A stretch of 64,000 bases of DNA from Ottelia alismoides (lineage: Eukaryota > Streptophyta > Magnoliopsida > Alismatales > Hydrocharitaceae), in assembly GCA_037367405.1 (NCBI GenBank), contig JAZKJV010008273.1, forward strand, positions 418,678 through 482,677, in the 5' to 3' direction. Shown one piece after another: positions 1 to 11,547 of the stretch. Made by a program: the position numbers and the translations under genes. The stretch's first letter is position 1. Each line of letters starts with the position of its first letter. The notes below the pieces were generated by a model. That model was not told where the DNA came from and did no database searches. It saw only the letters and a program-made list of their open reading frames with translations.

Positions 1-269
1 ATAAATATAAATCCAGAAAAATCTCTAAAAATAAAACGAAAATTAAAAAACTCTTAAAACCACAATCATCTACCATTTAACCCTAGTTTCCAACAGTTTA
101 CATCCCTATGATCGACACTCCCGTACTTGACACTATACACATCTTGTTTTGGAGTATAAATAATAACATAAAAAATAACTAAAAATTAATCTTTTCTGGT
201 TAAATTTGACCGGTCACCATAATGACAGCCATTTATCTTTTTAGACGACTCGATTGGTCATGTTTTTCA
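1..269 (+). repeat. 3' end of a Ty3/gypsy LTR (truncated by window start)
   Basis: AT-rich sequence with a TATAAATA-like box near 156, ending in TGTTTTTCA at 261-269. Two bases later comes a sequence matching a tRNA-Asp primer-binding site, which fixes this as the 3' end of an LTR read on the + strand. Most of it matches 29060-29305 in the same orientation, sharing the ACTCTTAAAA block, CTACCATTTAACCCTA and TCTTTTCTGG. The LTR start lies outside the window. Confidence 0.6.
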
Positions 270-271
270 GA

Positions 272-289
272 TGACACTGTTGCCGGGGA
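272..289 (+). promoter_or_regulatory. Primer-binding site (tRNA-Asp type) of a gypsy element
   Basis: TGACACTGTTGCCGGGGA differs at a few positions from the PBS typical of plant Athila/Tat elements (TGGCGCCGTTGCCGGGGA, complementary to the 3' end of tRNA-Asp). It would prime minus-strand synthesis. Its position directly after an LTR end supports the call. Confidence 0.6.
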
Positions 290-1489
290 GGTAGCACTAG
301 GGTATTCCATAGACCCAAGGTGTAGGGTTTACTTTTTGTCATTTGATTTTCTAACCTCATGACTTTTTGTTTCTGATTTGTGTCGCATAAGTTGAACCAC
401 GTGAGACAAAACCACAAAGTCGATTTTTTGTATTTTCTTTTAATAAAAAATATAAACATTATCCGTAGGAAGGGGCCCCTTCTAGGCATCCTGACTTGTA
501 CTTCCCTCCCTTCTTCTCGAGGTCTTTTTCACCAAGTGTTGTACACCTAGGGGAGCAGGGCACCCAACACGGTTTTTTTGCATCATGATTTTTCTTGATG
601 GTTTTCTGCTTTTTGAAGATAGGTGCTTGTTAGGATTTCTCAATTTTCCCCTCTCTATGCAACCGTATCTAGATGCTTGCTTAGGTCGTCTAACCTAGTT
701 GTTTGTGTACTTAGGATAAAACAAAAAGATAAAACACGTTAGACTGGTAAATATATCCGACTCTATAACAAAACGTAACAGACTCCACTTGTTTTGAGAG
801 AGCAATCCCCAGCGAAAGAATTACAGGTATTCTATAGATCTATGAGTGGGAGACACCCTTAAGGTAGAGCCGGAGTCTAGATTTCTTTCGGGACACTATC
901 AAGTTCATACATTTAATCACTTGCTCTCAATGGGGACTCTCGAGTAACCAGAAACAGTCCGAGTTATTTTAGTAGAGTGGGAGGTTTATAGGAAACCGCA
1001 ATAGCATGGTCCTCAAGTAACACAGGTAGTCGAAAATAGTCCGTACTTACTCCCTTACTAGCTGAGAACATGTGATTTCTTGTAAGGACTCGTGACAGTC
1101 TTCTAGGGAAGCTTTGAGCACCTATAAGCAATTTCTAATATGTGAGAAGTCTTGTTTGCTAAACAACCCTAAAACTGACAAGATAAACGATCGAACTTTT
1201 ATGTTCATCACCAGGGTTGTGTTGGTGAACTAGGGGTTTGCTTTGCATTTTCTTGTGGTCCGAGTCTAGTCTTTCTGAAACCTTAATCAACAAGATGATG
1301 GGTAGGCGATCGCTTCGTCGACTCTGACTGATCCACTCTCTCGTGTACCTGCTCATCCATCTAAATCGGTTCGGGATGTCTCTCTTCCCAAACAAAAATA
1401 TAATCTAGTTGCTACTACCAGGCGTGACTCTAACCCTGGAAAATCTTCACTGATTTCTTCTTCTAATTCTCCCTCATCATCATTGACGA
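290..1489 (+). other. Decayed internal leader of the gypsy element, no gene seen
   Basis: About 1.2 kb follows the PBS. Short reading frames occur on both strands, none longer than about 80 codons, and none resembles a known domain. From its position this is the 5' untranslated leader of the element whose PBS is at 272. I see no promoter or RNA gene. Confidence 0.35.
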
Positions 1490-4400
1490 GTCGCTAAATA
1501 CGATATTTAATTCGGTCACGTTGTAGCACATGTACTTAGCGATTCAGTCAGAACCGAGAGAAGATCTCTGTGAAGAGTGTCTCGGCTTAATTTATACCCC
1601 GGGCAAGTCCGGGGTCGAATACAGGGAGGCAAAGGAACAACTTGGGTTTTATTTGAAAATAAAGATCTAGATTTCCAAGTGGTACTTTTTTAGATTTTTT
1701 TAATGCAAGAACAAATGCAAATGCAAATGCGGGTGAATTATGACACTTAGAAAACACACAACAAGGCCAAATTAATTTTAATATCAAATTAGTCCAATTC
1801 AGCCAAATTATATTTTTCCTAGAATCTTAATCCAGTGATGAATGCAAAACACATTTTTTTGAATTTTAGGGGTTAGAATGCAACAAATAAAAATGCACAC
1901 TTTTTATGGGTTTTTTTGCAATTTATCACACAAACAGTAAAAAAAATGAAAAAAAATACTGAAATGAAAACATGATACAAGGAGACTACAGTAGTATTTT
2001 TGGAATTTTTTGACAAGTTATGAATTTTTTATGATTTTTTAGTGAAATCAGAGTGACAGTGAGTAAATAATTCTTAATTAATCCACAATGTCAAATTAAT
2101 TAGAGTGCGAATTATCTCAGAAAGGTATTTTTATGTGACATACAGGAGACTTGAAATTTCGCAAAAAGGATATACATGGATTTAATTAAAAATCAAATAC
2201 TAAAAACACTCTATAATTTATTCAAGCATAATGACATCTTCATTTTAGATGAAATTTGGATAGTAAGTTCATCACATATCAAGGCATCATGTATAATTTT
2301 TGTGGAATTTTTAGAGCAACCGTTTGTGAGATATAAATTTAAGAGTCTAGATTGGGTAAAATATACAGAATTTCAGTTAACCATTTTTAATCAATTACCC
2401 ATGACTCACAAAAATACAAATAAATAGTCAAAATGTAGATAATTAGTTGCTCAACATGAACACATTTTTCATTGAATAAAAGGATGCCAAACAGGTATCC
2501 AAATTGCTAGTCAAACACAGGGGTCGTTGTGCAAAAAGAGAAACTAGAATTATAATGCAAATATATACAAGAACTTGTTTGTAATATTAGAAACTATACA
2601 ACAAAACTATGTAATTTTTACAAAATAAAAAAATGAAAATGAAAGGAAAGTGGACCTTTCTTCTTCACAGGTTCTCGGTGGGATGAAGAACCCAACGGGG
2701 GAGAGGGTTGGCGGCGGCGGTGCAGCTGCGCGCGGCCGCGAGGGGACAACACTCACCGCGCGCAGGTCACCAGCGTGGAGGAGGTGGAGGTGGTACCGCG
2801 GCGTCGGGTCTGGAGGAGTGCGTGGTGGCTGCGGAGAGGCGCGGGCTGGAGGTGACGGCGGCGTCGGGTTTGGAGGCCGGTGGCACGGCGGCGGAGGCCG
2901 CGCTGTGAAGGTAGCGGCGGAGGCGGGGCGAAGCCGCTGCCGGTGGCGGTGGAGGGCCACCGACGTGGTGGCCATGGAGAGTGGAGGCGGGCGGCGGCGG
3001 TAGGAACTCTCCCCCACCGTTGCTGCGTTATTTTTTTTGTTTTCTTTTCTTTTTTTTGTTTTTTTTCTGCTGTGATTAAAACTTTTTTTGTTTAATTTTT
3101 TTTTTATTTTTTAAATTTTGATTAGACAGAGAATACAAATAAAATGACAATGAAGGGGGAAAAATAATGTGGTGATAATAAACTAAACAAATGGGGAAAG
3201 ATGATGGTGTGATGGTGGTGGTGGAAGGATGGAAAAAAATTACAAAGTTAAAAATAAAGACAAGATGAACTAAAATTACCTACGATGAACGCGGATGCCT
3301 ATGGAGTGCTCACGAGAGCACTGTCTTCGCTCAAATCGTCGGCGTACGATGAGCTCGAGCAACGCGCGGTTGCGGTTGCGATGTTGGCCAAAAAGCCAAC
3401 GGATCTCACCGGAGAGAGGGCCGTCGTCGCTCGACTGCGGTTGCGTCGCTGTCACCGATTCAACTCTGGGAATTAGACTCTCCTCACATAAAGATGGATC
3501 AAAGGCAAATTGAGGAGGATGGAATGTATATAAAGAGATGGAAAAAATGGAAGTTAGAATTAAGATGGAGTGGGATGGAGGTTAATAAAATGGTGGAGTT
3601 GAATTAGAAGTTAGAAAAACGGTGGGGTTGAATGGAGGTTGGTGGTAGAATGAGTTGAATGGTAGTTATTGCAGAGAATGTATAATAAATAAATAAATGA
3701 AATAAAGTTTGCTACTTTAATTACAATAGAATAAAAAAGAAGAAAATAAATAGTGGAGAATTTACAAGGGAAGACAAACAACATATACACAATTTTTTTT
3801 ACTTTTCTAATATGTATTTTTTTTTGTCTTTTTAATAAGAGATATTTACAACGGAAAAATACAATAAAATACTACAATTAAAATACAACACAATCATGGT
3901 ATTTTTGCATTTTTAGTAATTATAAAAGATAAAACAAAAAATGAAGAAGGAATGAATATATACATAATATACAATGTACATCTAGGTCCCCAAACCCAAC
4001 TTTTGCAAATGAGCTCCGATTTTAATGAAACCACTTCCGTTGGATAGATAATTTTCTAACTTGAACTTTAAAAGTGAGTTTGGTGAATTTGGAGTTCATA
4101 CAGAGCGGGAATTTAGGTTGGAAGTTGGTCTTTACGGCTTTTCCCCATTGGGATCTAGGAGCATTTATTTGAGGCAAATTTTGTTTTGTATTTTTGTATT
4201 TTTATATACATTGATATGAACAAGTTGGAGAAAGAATTAGCCAAAAAGGAGTTGAAATGAATTTATTAAAAATATATGAAGTTTTGGGCTATTTACATGT
4301 GAGAAACTCCCTTGATTTTTGCAGCTTTTTATGTGTAATTTATTTTGTACAATCTAATCTACAATAATTAATGAGTTTTATTTACAAGAGTCGTTTTGTT

Positions 4401-4491
4401 AATTTATTGATTTTATGGACATTTTTTCGGGATTTTACTCGGGGATTTTGCTAAGATCAAGATATTGAGATGATGAATCGTGGATTCATCA
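1490..4491 (-). repeat. LTR-like block in reverse orientation, possible solo LTR
   Basis: Read on the - strand the block starts TGATGAATCC at 4491, like the LTR start at 13076 (TGATGAATCT). It contains three markers seen in the same order in the LTRs at 29307-33262 and 37172-40860. These are a block at about 3985-4100 (with TTTTGCAAATGAGCTCCG on the + strand), a GC-rich island at about 2650-3500, and the motif GGTCGAATACAGGGAGGCA at about 1610. No internal coding region accompanies it, so it may be a solo LTR inserted between the leader at 290 and the gag region. The 1490 boundary is approximate and I could not identify a target duplication. Small frames in the GC island (2607-3095) look fortuitous. 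Confidence 0.5.
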
Positions 4492-4929
4492 ATCATCTCA
4501 AGAAAACCTTCAGTAGTTACATGTTGATCTGGTAGAGCCTTATCTAGACTCTTCTTCTTTTCCATAAGACATGGTTGGAAAAGGATTGCAGACTACCTCA
4601 GTTATGATAGATCGGGCTGCAATAAATAATAGTCTAATTGCATCCCTCAAGACAATGCAGAATTAGATCTGGAAGAAGGTAGGATGAAGGATGATTACAG
4701 AGACGAGCTGACTCAGCTGAGAGCACATAGAGATTGTCCGGATGCTGATAACCCAGGAGCTAAGGATCATGAGCAACTTGATGGAGCAGAGAGACCACTG
4801 CTTGGTCCGAACAGAACTGATGCAACAACTCTATAACCCTGGAACTACTACCACTCATCGATGGATCCGTCTCCCAGTTATTCACGGAAACTTTGAGCTC
4901 TGGCCTTAGACAATCCAACTGTTGCCCAA
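4492..4929 (+). other. Upstream gag or leader remnant
   Basis: This stretch lies between the reverse LTR-like block and the recognisable gag core. I see no alignable domain. It is probably the N-terminal gag and 5' leader of the gypsy element, too decayed to frame. Confidence 0.3.
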
Positions 4930-5550
4930 GTTTCACAGGCATTCTACTGAGGAGTCACATCTGCACCTCCAAGAATTTAAGCTCATTTGCAGTATGGTGC
5001 ACAATGCACACGTCAACGAGGATACAATCAAATTGATCGCCTTTCCTTTCCCCTCATAGTTCGAGTATCCTACTGGCTGAAACACTTAGGGAGATATATT
5101 TCGACGTGGTAGCAGCTAGAAACTATCTATCTAAACAAGTACTACCCATTGGGTTGAACAAATGCTACCAGAGCCATGATAAGTAATTTTACCATGATTG
5201 GGAACGAGCAGTTCCACAAGGCATGGAACAGATTTAGAGAGCTCATTGATCGGTGACCCCGTCATGAAATTTCAAAGCCACTCTTGTACAGAGTTTCTTC
5301 AATGGGATGACATCAGAGTTACAGGGACTGATGAATGCTTCTTGTAGTGGATCATATTTTTCGATGCATGAGAACCAGGTTTGGGCCATTTATGAGAAAT
5401 TGGCAGATAACTACACCATGATGTCCCAAACTCGAGTCTATAATCAGACGAAGACACCTACATATCACCAACACTCCCGGGTGGTACAATCGAAGGGGCT
5501 CATGCTCCTGTTGTCTTTACACCAATTGAATCCTCATCAGCTGATATAGG
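4930..5550 (+). pseudogene. Gypsy gag pseudogene (Retrotrans_gag core)
   Basis: Gag forms the capsid-like particle that packages element RNA. The Retrotrans_gag core is recognisable across several frames. LHLQEFKLICSMV and NEDTIKLIAFPF match the typical HLxxFxxIC...EDAIRLxLFPFSL region. HKAWNRFRELIDR matches the EAWERFKELLRRCPHHG region. A final open piece (5307-5549) gives FNGMTSELQGLMNAS and YEKLADNYTMMS, like the end of the domain. Multiple stops and shifts break it (for example TAG near 5055 and TGA near 5255), so no capsid protein can be made. No clear CCHC zinc knuckle was found downstream. Confidence 0.75.
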
Positions 5551-7149
5551 GTTAGTTGTCAGAAGTTGGATCGTATGGAAATTATAAAGAAGAAGTGTTA
5601 GAACTTAGACAAACTCGATAAGATCGACGAGCTTGAGAGATACCTTAGTGATCTAAAGACACAGATTATGTGACTTTAAGAGATACAAGCAGATTCTTAT
5701 AATTCTTATAGATCACAAGCTAATTCAGGATGCTGAGACCGATGCATACTTCTACATCCTCTAGTTTAGCACGTCTACCATGTGCTTCTGAGTTGACTCA
5801 CCAGACTTCAGCTTACTCACAGCACCAGCAAACATCCTCATCTGACACTCAGATGGTGGTGTATCAAAGAGATCAACCATTGGCATCGATGCCTCCAGTT
5901 TACTCGGAGATGCCTAAGTCATTGACCAATGTCAATGGCGCAACAACCAGAGATCCGTCACGATCATCTTGGTTTTCATTGGTCTTTAAGAGGTGCCTCT
6001 TCCCAACATCCACCTCATGGACAGATGGGGCAGACCAGAGAACAACAGCAGCATTCCGTTCCTCACCAGTGCTAGCAACCTCAGTGGGGGCAGGGTTCTT
6101 ATTCTTCTCAGTATCAATCGAATTATCCTCCACAGCAGCAGTCAACTCAACAATAGCCTCAGTACCATCGAGGCGTCTCATTTGAGTCTCATGGTCCTTT
6201 ACATGACAACCTAGCATTAGAATATCTCGTTAACCTGACTACCGACCAACAGGTCTCTATGAATTAGTTCAGAACCCATGTCATGGATTTAGTTAAAGGG
6301 AAGTCCGACTTGCCTTCTTAGATAGAGCCTAATACTAAAAATTTTAGGAGGAAGTCAGAGCAGGCAAACTTGACTTAGCCCACCCTCTAGTCACATGTAT
6401 TTTCATACGATTGTCTTTTATGTGATGACGTTGATTTCATTTCTCTTAGGAGAGGTAGGATGTCAGTAGGCAGAGACTCAATTAGGCTCGATGAGAATAT
6501 ATTTGAGGATACAAGCGAGCCTGTTGAGGATGTTGATGGCGGTGCCAAAGCCACCTTTCCCTTTGATGATATAGATGGTGGTGCAGAAGCCACCAAGTCT
6601 GAAGAGCAGCCAGAGCAGAACACTGATACAACTACTTTACCTTTCTTCTTGTATAGTGATGATGAGAGAAAATCACAAAAAATACAAAGATAAGAACTTG
6701 AAGGAGAAATAAAAAGATCGTTGATCAATCTCTATTTTTGTCTGATGATTCGTAAAATGCAAGTCCCTTTTTTGCAAAAAACATTTCCTTTTTTTCTGAT
6801 CCTCCTATTGTACAAACTAATCAGGAGGAAGTACATGTTCCTTTTTCCCAAAGCACTCTGCTTAGGAAAAGGCCATAAAAATAAAACACCAAAAAGATTC
6901 AAATGAATGATATGACGAAAGAGATGATCGACAAGTTCACGATTCAACTCACTCTTTCAGAAGCCTTGGCACACATCCCTCTTCTGTAGAATAGTTTCAA
7001 AGAGCGAACCACTGTTCGAAGAAAGAAAGGTAGCGCAACCAATGTGCAGAAATTCACGTGCTGACCAAGGAAACATGCCATGCAATTCAGAACCGACTGC
7101 CAGCCAAGAGATCAGACACGGGAGCACCGTATGTCATATGTGATATCCG
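5551..7149 (+). pseudogene. Gag C-terminal and gag-protease linker remnant
   Basis: This spans the distance usually occupied by the gag C-terminus and the gag-protease linker. It includes Gln/Ser-rich stretches (5730-6185) and an acidic piece at 6460-6693 (SVGRDSIRLDENIFED and following). These are typical low-complexity linkers of Athila polyproteins but carry no diagnostic motif. Frames change repeatedly. I cannot assign a separate function. Confidence 0.35.
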
Positions 7150-7515
7150 CGATTAGACTTTTGATCGTACTCGATTAGATAATGAATCTTCGATTAATCT
7201 CATTCCTTCTTCCTTACTTGACAAGTTCGAGTTTGGACCTCTTTGACTAAGCCGAACGGTCTTACAGTTTTCTAATAGATCGGTCAAGAGGCATAAGGGT
7301 TTAATCAAAGGCGTTATTATCACCATTCAGGGTTTGCAATTCTCCGTTGACTTCTTCATGTTGGATATGGCGGTCCCTGCATGCGTGATCGATACCCCGA
7401 TCATATTAGGATGACCTTTCCTGGTGACAGCAAAGGCTGTTTCCGACTATGGTACCGGGAAGGTGCAATTTCACGTCCGGGGCAAAAGTGTACATATAGA
7501 GACGATCCATGACTA
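7150..7515 (+). pseudogene. Gypsy aspartic protease pseudogene
   Basis: Retropepsin cleaves the Gag-Pol polyprotein. Read in one frame, the sequence gives RLDNESSINLIP, aligning with the DLGASINLMP active site, then a typical mid-domain. The C-terminal motif is PIILG*PFLVTAKAVSDYG, like the usual PIILGRPFLATARA. The active-site triad is damaged (DNESS instead of D-L/S-G-A-S), and the conserved Arg after PIILG is a stop (TGA, from CGA). The enzyme is inactive. The - strand copy at 34648-35060 is better preserved. Confidence 0.7.
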
Positions 7516-8095
7516 GCAATCTAGATCAGCTGAATCAGAGCTAACATCTGATGACGAACCTGGAAGACATCAGGATTGTGATTTTAATCAAACAAATGAT
7601 GAGGTTGTTTGGGTCGAAACTAGTACCCAATCATTCACCTCACATTTAGTAGAAGCCGAGATTCAAATATCAGATGATGGGAGGTTAGAGAACACAGTCC
7701 TGGAATCGAATAGTGAAAATCTTGATGGAGACGATTCTAAAACCTTTTCAGATCATTCCTATGTTCATAATCCCTCCGAGTCCGAAGTGGATAATCATAG
7801 CTGTCAATTACCCTTAGATCAATCAGATTCCAAAGATGTTGATTGGAAGTATTTCGCTGAATGCCTATCACTTCAGACTTCACCTACAGAGCCTACAACC
7901 AGCCTGGAGACTGAATCAGATCAGAATATCCACCGATCTCCAAATTTTTCTGAGTCAGAGCAGGCTGAGCTTAAGCAGACCTGCCTATTAGCCTATACCC
8001 AATCCCTAGTCAGACCAGCTCTTCCTGTTCCTTCTCCCCCAACCTCAAACTGTTACTCAAAGTATGAAATACTAATTCCTCACTGGATATCCTAA
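7516..8095 (+). pseudogene. Acidic protease-RT linker
   Basis: An open stretch rich in Ser, Glu and Asp follows the protease and ends at a stop just before the RT region; its last 102 codons are uninterrupted (7787-8095). Such an acidic spacer between PR and RT is common in Athila-like polyproteins. A comparable segment exists on the - strand at 34223-34651. It has no catalytic motif, and I infer only a spacer role. Confidence 0.5.
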
Positions 8096-8096
8096 A

Positions 8097-9090
8097 ATGT
8101 TTTTGGTCAACATCACTTCTGATCTGACTGAAGAACAAGAATCTCGTGAGATTCTTGAAAAGAACCATAAGGCAATCGGGTGGTCAATAGTTGATCTCCA
8201 TAGAATCAGTCCGGCTTTGTACTCTCACCATATTTTTCTTGAGGATGATGCCAATCCATCTCGTGAGTTTCAGTGCGGTCTGAACTCGAATCTTGAAGAG
8301 GCGATTATGAAGGAAATATTCAAGTGGTGGAGTGTTGATTTTATCTATCCCATCTCCGACTCTAAATGGGTTAGCTCGTTACATGTGGTACCCAAGAAGA
8401 TAGGTATCACTACAATGATAAATAAGTATGGAGAGGAGATCGCTACCTGAGTACCGACTTCTTGACGCGTCTGTGTGGACTATAGATGTTTGAGTCAGGC
8501 GACCAAGAAGGATCATTTCCTGCTACCGTTCATTGATCAGATCATCGAACAGTTAGCTGGGAAGAGCCACTATTGCTTTCTCGATGGGTACTCGGCATAC
8601 AATCAAGTGGTCATTGCTCCTGAAGACCAAGAAAAGACGACATTCACTTGTCCATTCGGAATGTATGCTTTCAAATGGATTCCCTTTGGACTATGTAATG
8701 CTCTGGCTACATTTCAGAGGTGCATGCTTTCTATCTTTGCGGACATGATGAGAGATATCTTGGTGGTCTTCATGGATGATTTTTCGGTCTATGACGATGA
8801 TCTTGATTCCTACCTTTCTAGCCTAGACCACATGCTTCAAAGGTGCATGGAGGTTAACCTTGTTCTTTCTTTGGAGAAGAATCATTTTATGATGACTTAG
8901 GGGACGATCCTTGATCACATCATCTCTAACAAGGGCATGGAGGTAGACCCAGTCAAGGTGGATATCATAAAGAAACTCAATCGACCATACAACCTGAAGC
9001 AGTTACGGTTTTTCCTCGAGCATGTCAGTTTCTACCAACATTTCATATGAGACTTCAGCAAAATTGCCCGACTGTTATCTGATCTTCTCG
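8097..9090 (+). pseudogene. Gypsy reverse transcriptase pseudogene
   Basis: RT copies element RNA into cDNA. The palm and fingers regions are nearly continuous from 8097 to 8900. Visible motifs are WVSSLHVVPKK, VDYRCLSQATKKDHFLLP, YCFLDGYSAYNQV, FGMYAFKWIPFGLCNALATF and the catalytic VFMDDFSVY (FMDD stands for YxDD in this lineage). The thumb continues past a TAG near 8898 (LDHIISNKGMEVDPVKV). One frame break falls at about 8450-8475 between the WVSSLHVV and VDYRCL blocks. The catalytic Asp pair is retained, but stops at about 8448, 8898 and 9048 make it non-functional. Confidence 0.85.
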
Positions 9091-9189
9091 TGTAAGATAC
9101 CGAGTTTATTATTAACGATAAGTTTATTTCGGCTTTTGAGACTCTCAAGAATATGGTTGTATAAGCTCCTATCCTTTATCCACCCGATT

Positions 9190-9570
9190 GGTCTCTCCCA
9201 TTCAAGATCATGACGGATGCCTCCGATTTTGCCATTGGGGATATGTTGGGATAGAGGGATGGTCTTCCGTATGCCATACACTACGCTAGCAAGATTTATG
9301 ATTCCGCCTAGCAGAATTACATGGTTACAGATAAAGAGATGCTAGCCGTAGTATTTGCCTTAGATAAATTCAGATACCATATCTTAGGATCCAAGATTAC
9401 CATCTTTACTGACCACACCGCTATCAAGTACTTAATGGACAAGAAGGATTCGAAGCCGCGTTTGACCAAATGGATCCTTCTACTCCAGGAATTCGATATT
9501 GTGACCAAGGATAAGCATGGAGTCAAGAATGTGGTAGCGGATCACCTCTCCCGGTTAGAAACACCAGAGA
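9190..9570 (+). pseudogene. Gypsy RNase H pseudogene
   Basis: RNase H removes the RNA template during cDNA synthesis. MTDASDFAIGDMLG is the N-terminal catalytic segment. After two stops (at about 9253 and 9308) a long open piece (9321-9704) gives VTDKEMLAVVFALDKFRYH, TIFTDHTAIKYLM and KNVVADHLSRLE, which are the standard landmarks of this domain in Ty3/gypsy elements. Catalytic Asp and Glu codons are visible, but the reading frame is interrupted. Confidence 0.8.
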
Positions 9571-9669
9571 CTTCTGAGTTTGATGCACCTATTACCCAGA
9601 CCTTCCCCAATGAGGAGATTCTTGCTATTGCCTCACTGCCATGGTATGCCGACATTGTGAACTTTCTTG

Positions 9670-10918
9670 TTGCTAAAAAAATTCCACAAAGTTGGTCAAT
9701 ATAGAGACTTTCCTCGTGAAATCCAAGTCTTACCATTGGAAGGATCCGATCCTTTATCATGAAGGAGAGGATTCCGTCTGGCGTCGGTATATTCCTTAGG
9801 AGGAATACCAAGGTGTCCTCTTGTATTGCCATAGATTAGAAGCTGGAGGTACCATTCAGGGAAGAGGACATCACATAAGGTGCTCCAATCCGGCCTTTGG
9901 TGGCCTACATTTCTTGCGGATGCCCATGCATTCGTAAAGAGATGTACTGACTGTCAGAAAATGGGCACTTGTGGACATAGAGACATGATGCCGATGCAAC
10001 CGATTCACTTCTATGAAGTGTTTGACGCATGGGGTATCGACTCTATGATCCCATTTCTAAAAATTCAGGGGTTCGAGTATATTCTTCCAGCTGTGGATTA
10101 TGTAAGTCATTGGGTAGAGGCTATTCATGCCTGAGGTGTTGATGCGAACATGGTTTGCAAATTTCTGAGAAAGTATATCATTAAGAGTTTGGGGTCCCTC
10201 GAGTTCTGATATCAGACGAGGGTAGTCACTTCATCAATGACAAGGTAAGGTCACTTGCTAATGAGTTCGGCATAGATCATCGGGTTGCTACTCTGTATCA
10301 TCCTCATACGAATGGTCAAGCCGAGTTCTCGAATAGGGAGATCAAGATGATTTTGCAGAAAATTGTTCGTCCAGATCGAAAGTATTGTTCGTAGCTTTTG
10401 GACTTGGTTCTTTGGTCCTATAGAACATCCTTTAAGATTCCATTGCATGCATCTCCCTTTCGACTCGTTTATGGCAAGCCATGCCACTTACATGTCGAGA
10501 TCAAGCATCGAACTTTGTGGGCAGTGAAAGAAGTGATCTTTGGTTTAGATGATGCGGGAGATCAGAGGCAGACTGAATTAGTAGCCCTGGAAGAATTATG
10601 AGATAAAGTCGTCACGATTAGCCTACATTATAAAGAGCGGATGAAAGAGTGGTATGATTCCCACGTCAGCCACAAGCAGTTTGAGCCTAAGGACAAAGTC
10701 GGGCTATTCGATGCGAGGTTGAAATTATTTCCAGAGAAACTTCAAAGCAAGTGGAAAGGCCCATATCTTATGCGAAAGGTGTACGATAAATGTGGTATCG
10801 ATATATCTGAGTTGTCGTCTGATTCCACCTTTCAAGTTAATGGTCAGCGGTTGAAACCTTTTTTCGATCATGAACTGCAGACTATTGAAGTTGCCCCTAT
10901 CTATTTTTGTATGAGATG
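9670..10918 (+). pseudogene. Gypsy integrase pseudogene
   Basis: Integrase inserts the cDNA into the genome. The zinc-binding region is partly readable (WWPTFLADAHAFVKRCTDCQ). The catalytic core follows with AWGIDSMIPF (first Asp), [12 protein letters not shown] (second Asp) and [16 protein letters not shown] (Glu). YRTSFKIPLHASPFRLVYGK and the C-terminal segment ending KWKGPYLMRKVY and VNGQRLKPFFDHE match the Athila-type tail. All three catalytic residues survive, but the frame breaks near 10131, 10195, 10393 and 10600. No chromodomain was seen. Confidence 0.8.
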
Positions 10919-11041
10919 ATATATTCATTCTTACACTATGCATCTCATATATGACTTCTCAGATCACTTTATATATACTTTTTATCCCATTATTTCTTCC
11001 TTCTGTTTATCTTACATCCTTAGGTTTCATCTGGAATTTTT

Positions 11042-11547
11042 CTATAATTAGGATGCGCTTGATCCTAAGTATAGGGGAATGTAGACATCGTTGTTGTTCA
11101 AATCGTTTTTTTATTACCCCTGTCGTTGCTTATACTTAGGGTGTGCTTTACCCTAAGTATGGGTGGGGGGGGGGGTAATATCACTCATCTTTGCTTTTGA
11201 TCATCATCGATTTTTATATCGTCTGCTCTCTAACTTGTCCCTCACATTTTGATATTCTTCTCTATACTTAGGGATATTTTACCCCAGGTATAGGGGGGAT
11301 AAGCCGAGCTGTTAAGTGTTTACATTCTTTTGACCTCGATCATCTTCGGTTTTGAGTTTGATATCCGTAGGATTACTTGATCCTAAGTATAGAGGGGATG
11401 ATTGACTTCTATTCGTTAATTTCTTATTCTTTTTGAGTCGTTGTAGTATAGACTTCTTTTCACCAATCTATACTTAGACTGAGTTATATCTTCCTTTGCC
11501 ACTAGTTTGGTGACTATAAGGACATAGTTCATGATAAGTATGGGGGT
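11042..11547 (+). repeat. Array of polypurine-tract hairpins after pol
   Basis: At least five units, spaced roughly 75-130 bp, each contain an inverted repeat of the type TATACTTAGG ... CCTAAGTATA followed by a G-run. Clear units lie at 11042-11078, 11131-11175 (ending in a 12-base G-run), 11262-11298 and 11366-11398. A looser one has arms at about 11467 and 11532-11547. The same unit type occurs on the - strand at 33266-33870. The G-rich ends resemble polypurine tracts that prime plus-strand synthesis, so the array may be multiplied PPTs. The last unit is followed by TGTCATTTATATATGC, which could be an alternative LTR start. Confidence 0.7.

Noticed and set aside
2607..3095. Overlapping Gly/Arg- and Pro-rich frames on both strands
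   Set aside because: They lie in the GC-rich island of an LTR-like block; frames in all phases indicate composition rather than coding.
5730..6217. Frames of 151 (+) and 105 (-) codons
   Set aside because: The position matches the low-complexity gag-protease linker of the gypsy element, and the - frame is its shadow. It is not a separate gene.
11042..11547. CRISPR-like regularly spaced repeats
   Set aside because: The units are hairpins with a G-run of uneven spacing inside a plant retrotransposon, there are no cas genes, and the organism is eukaryotic.
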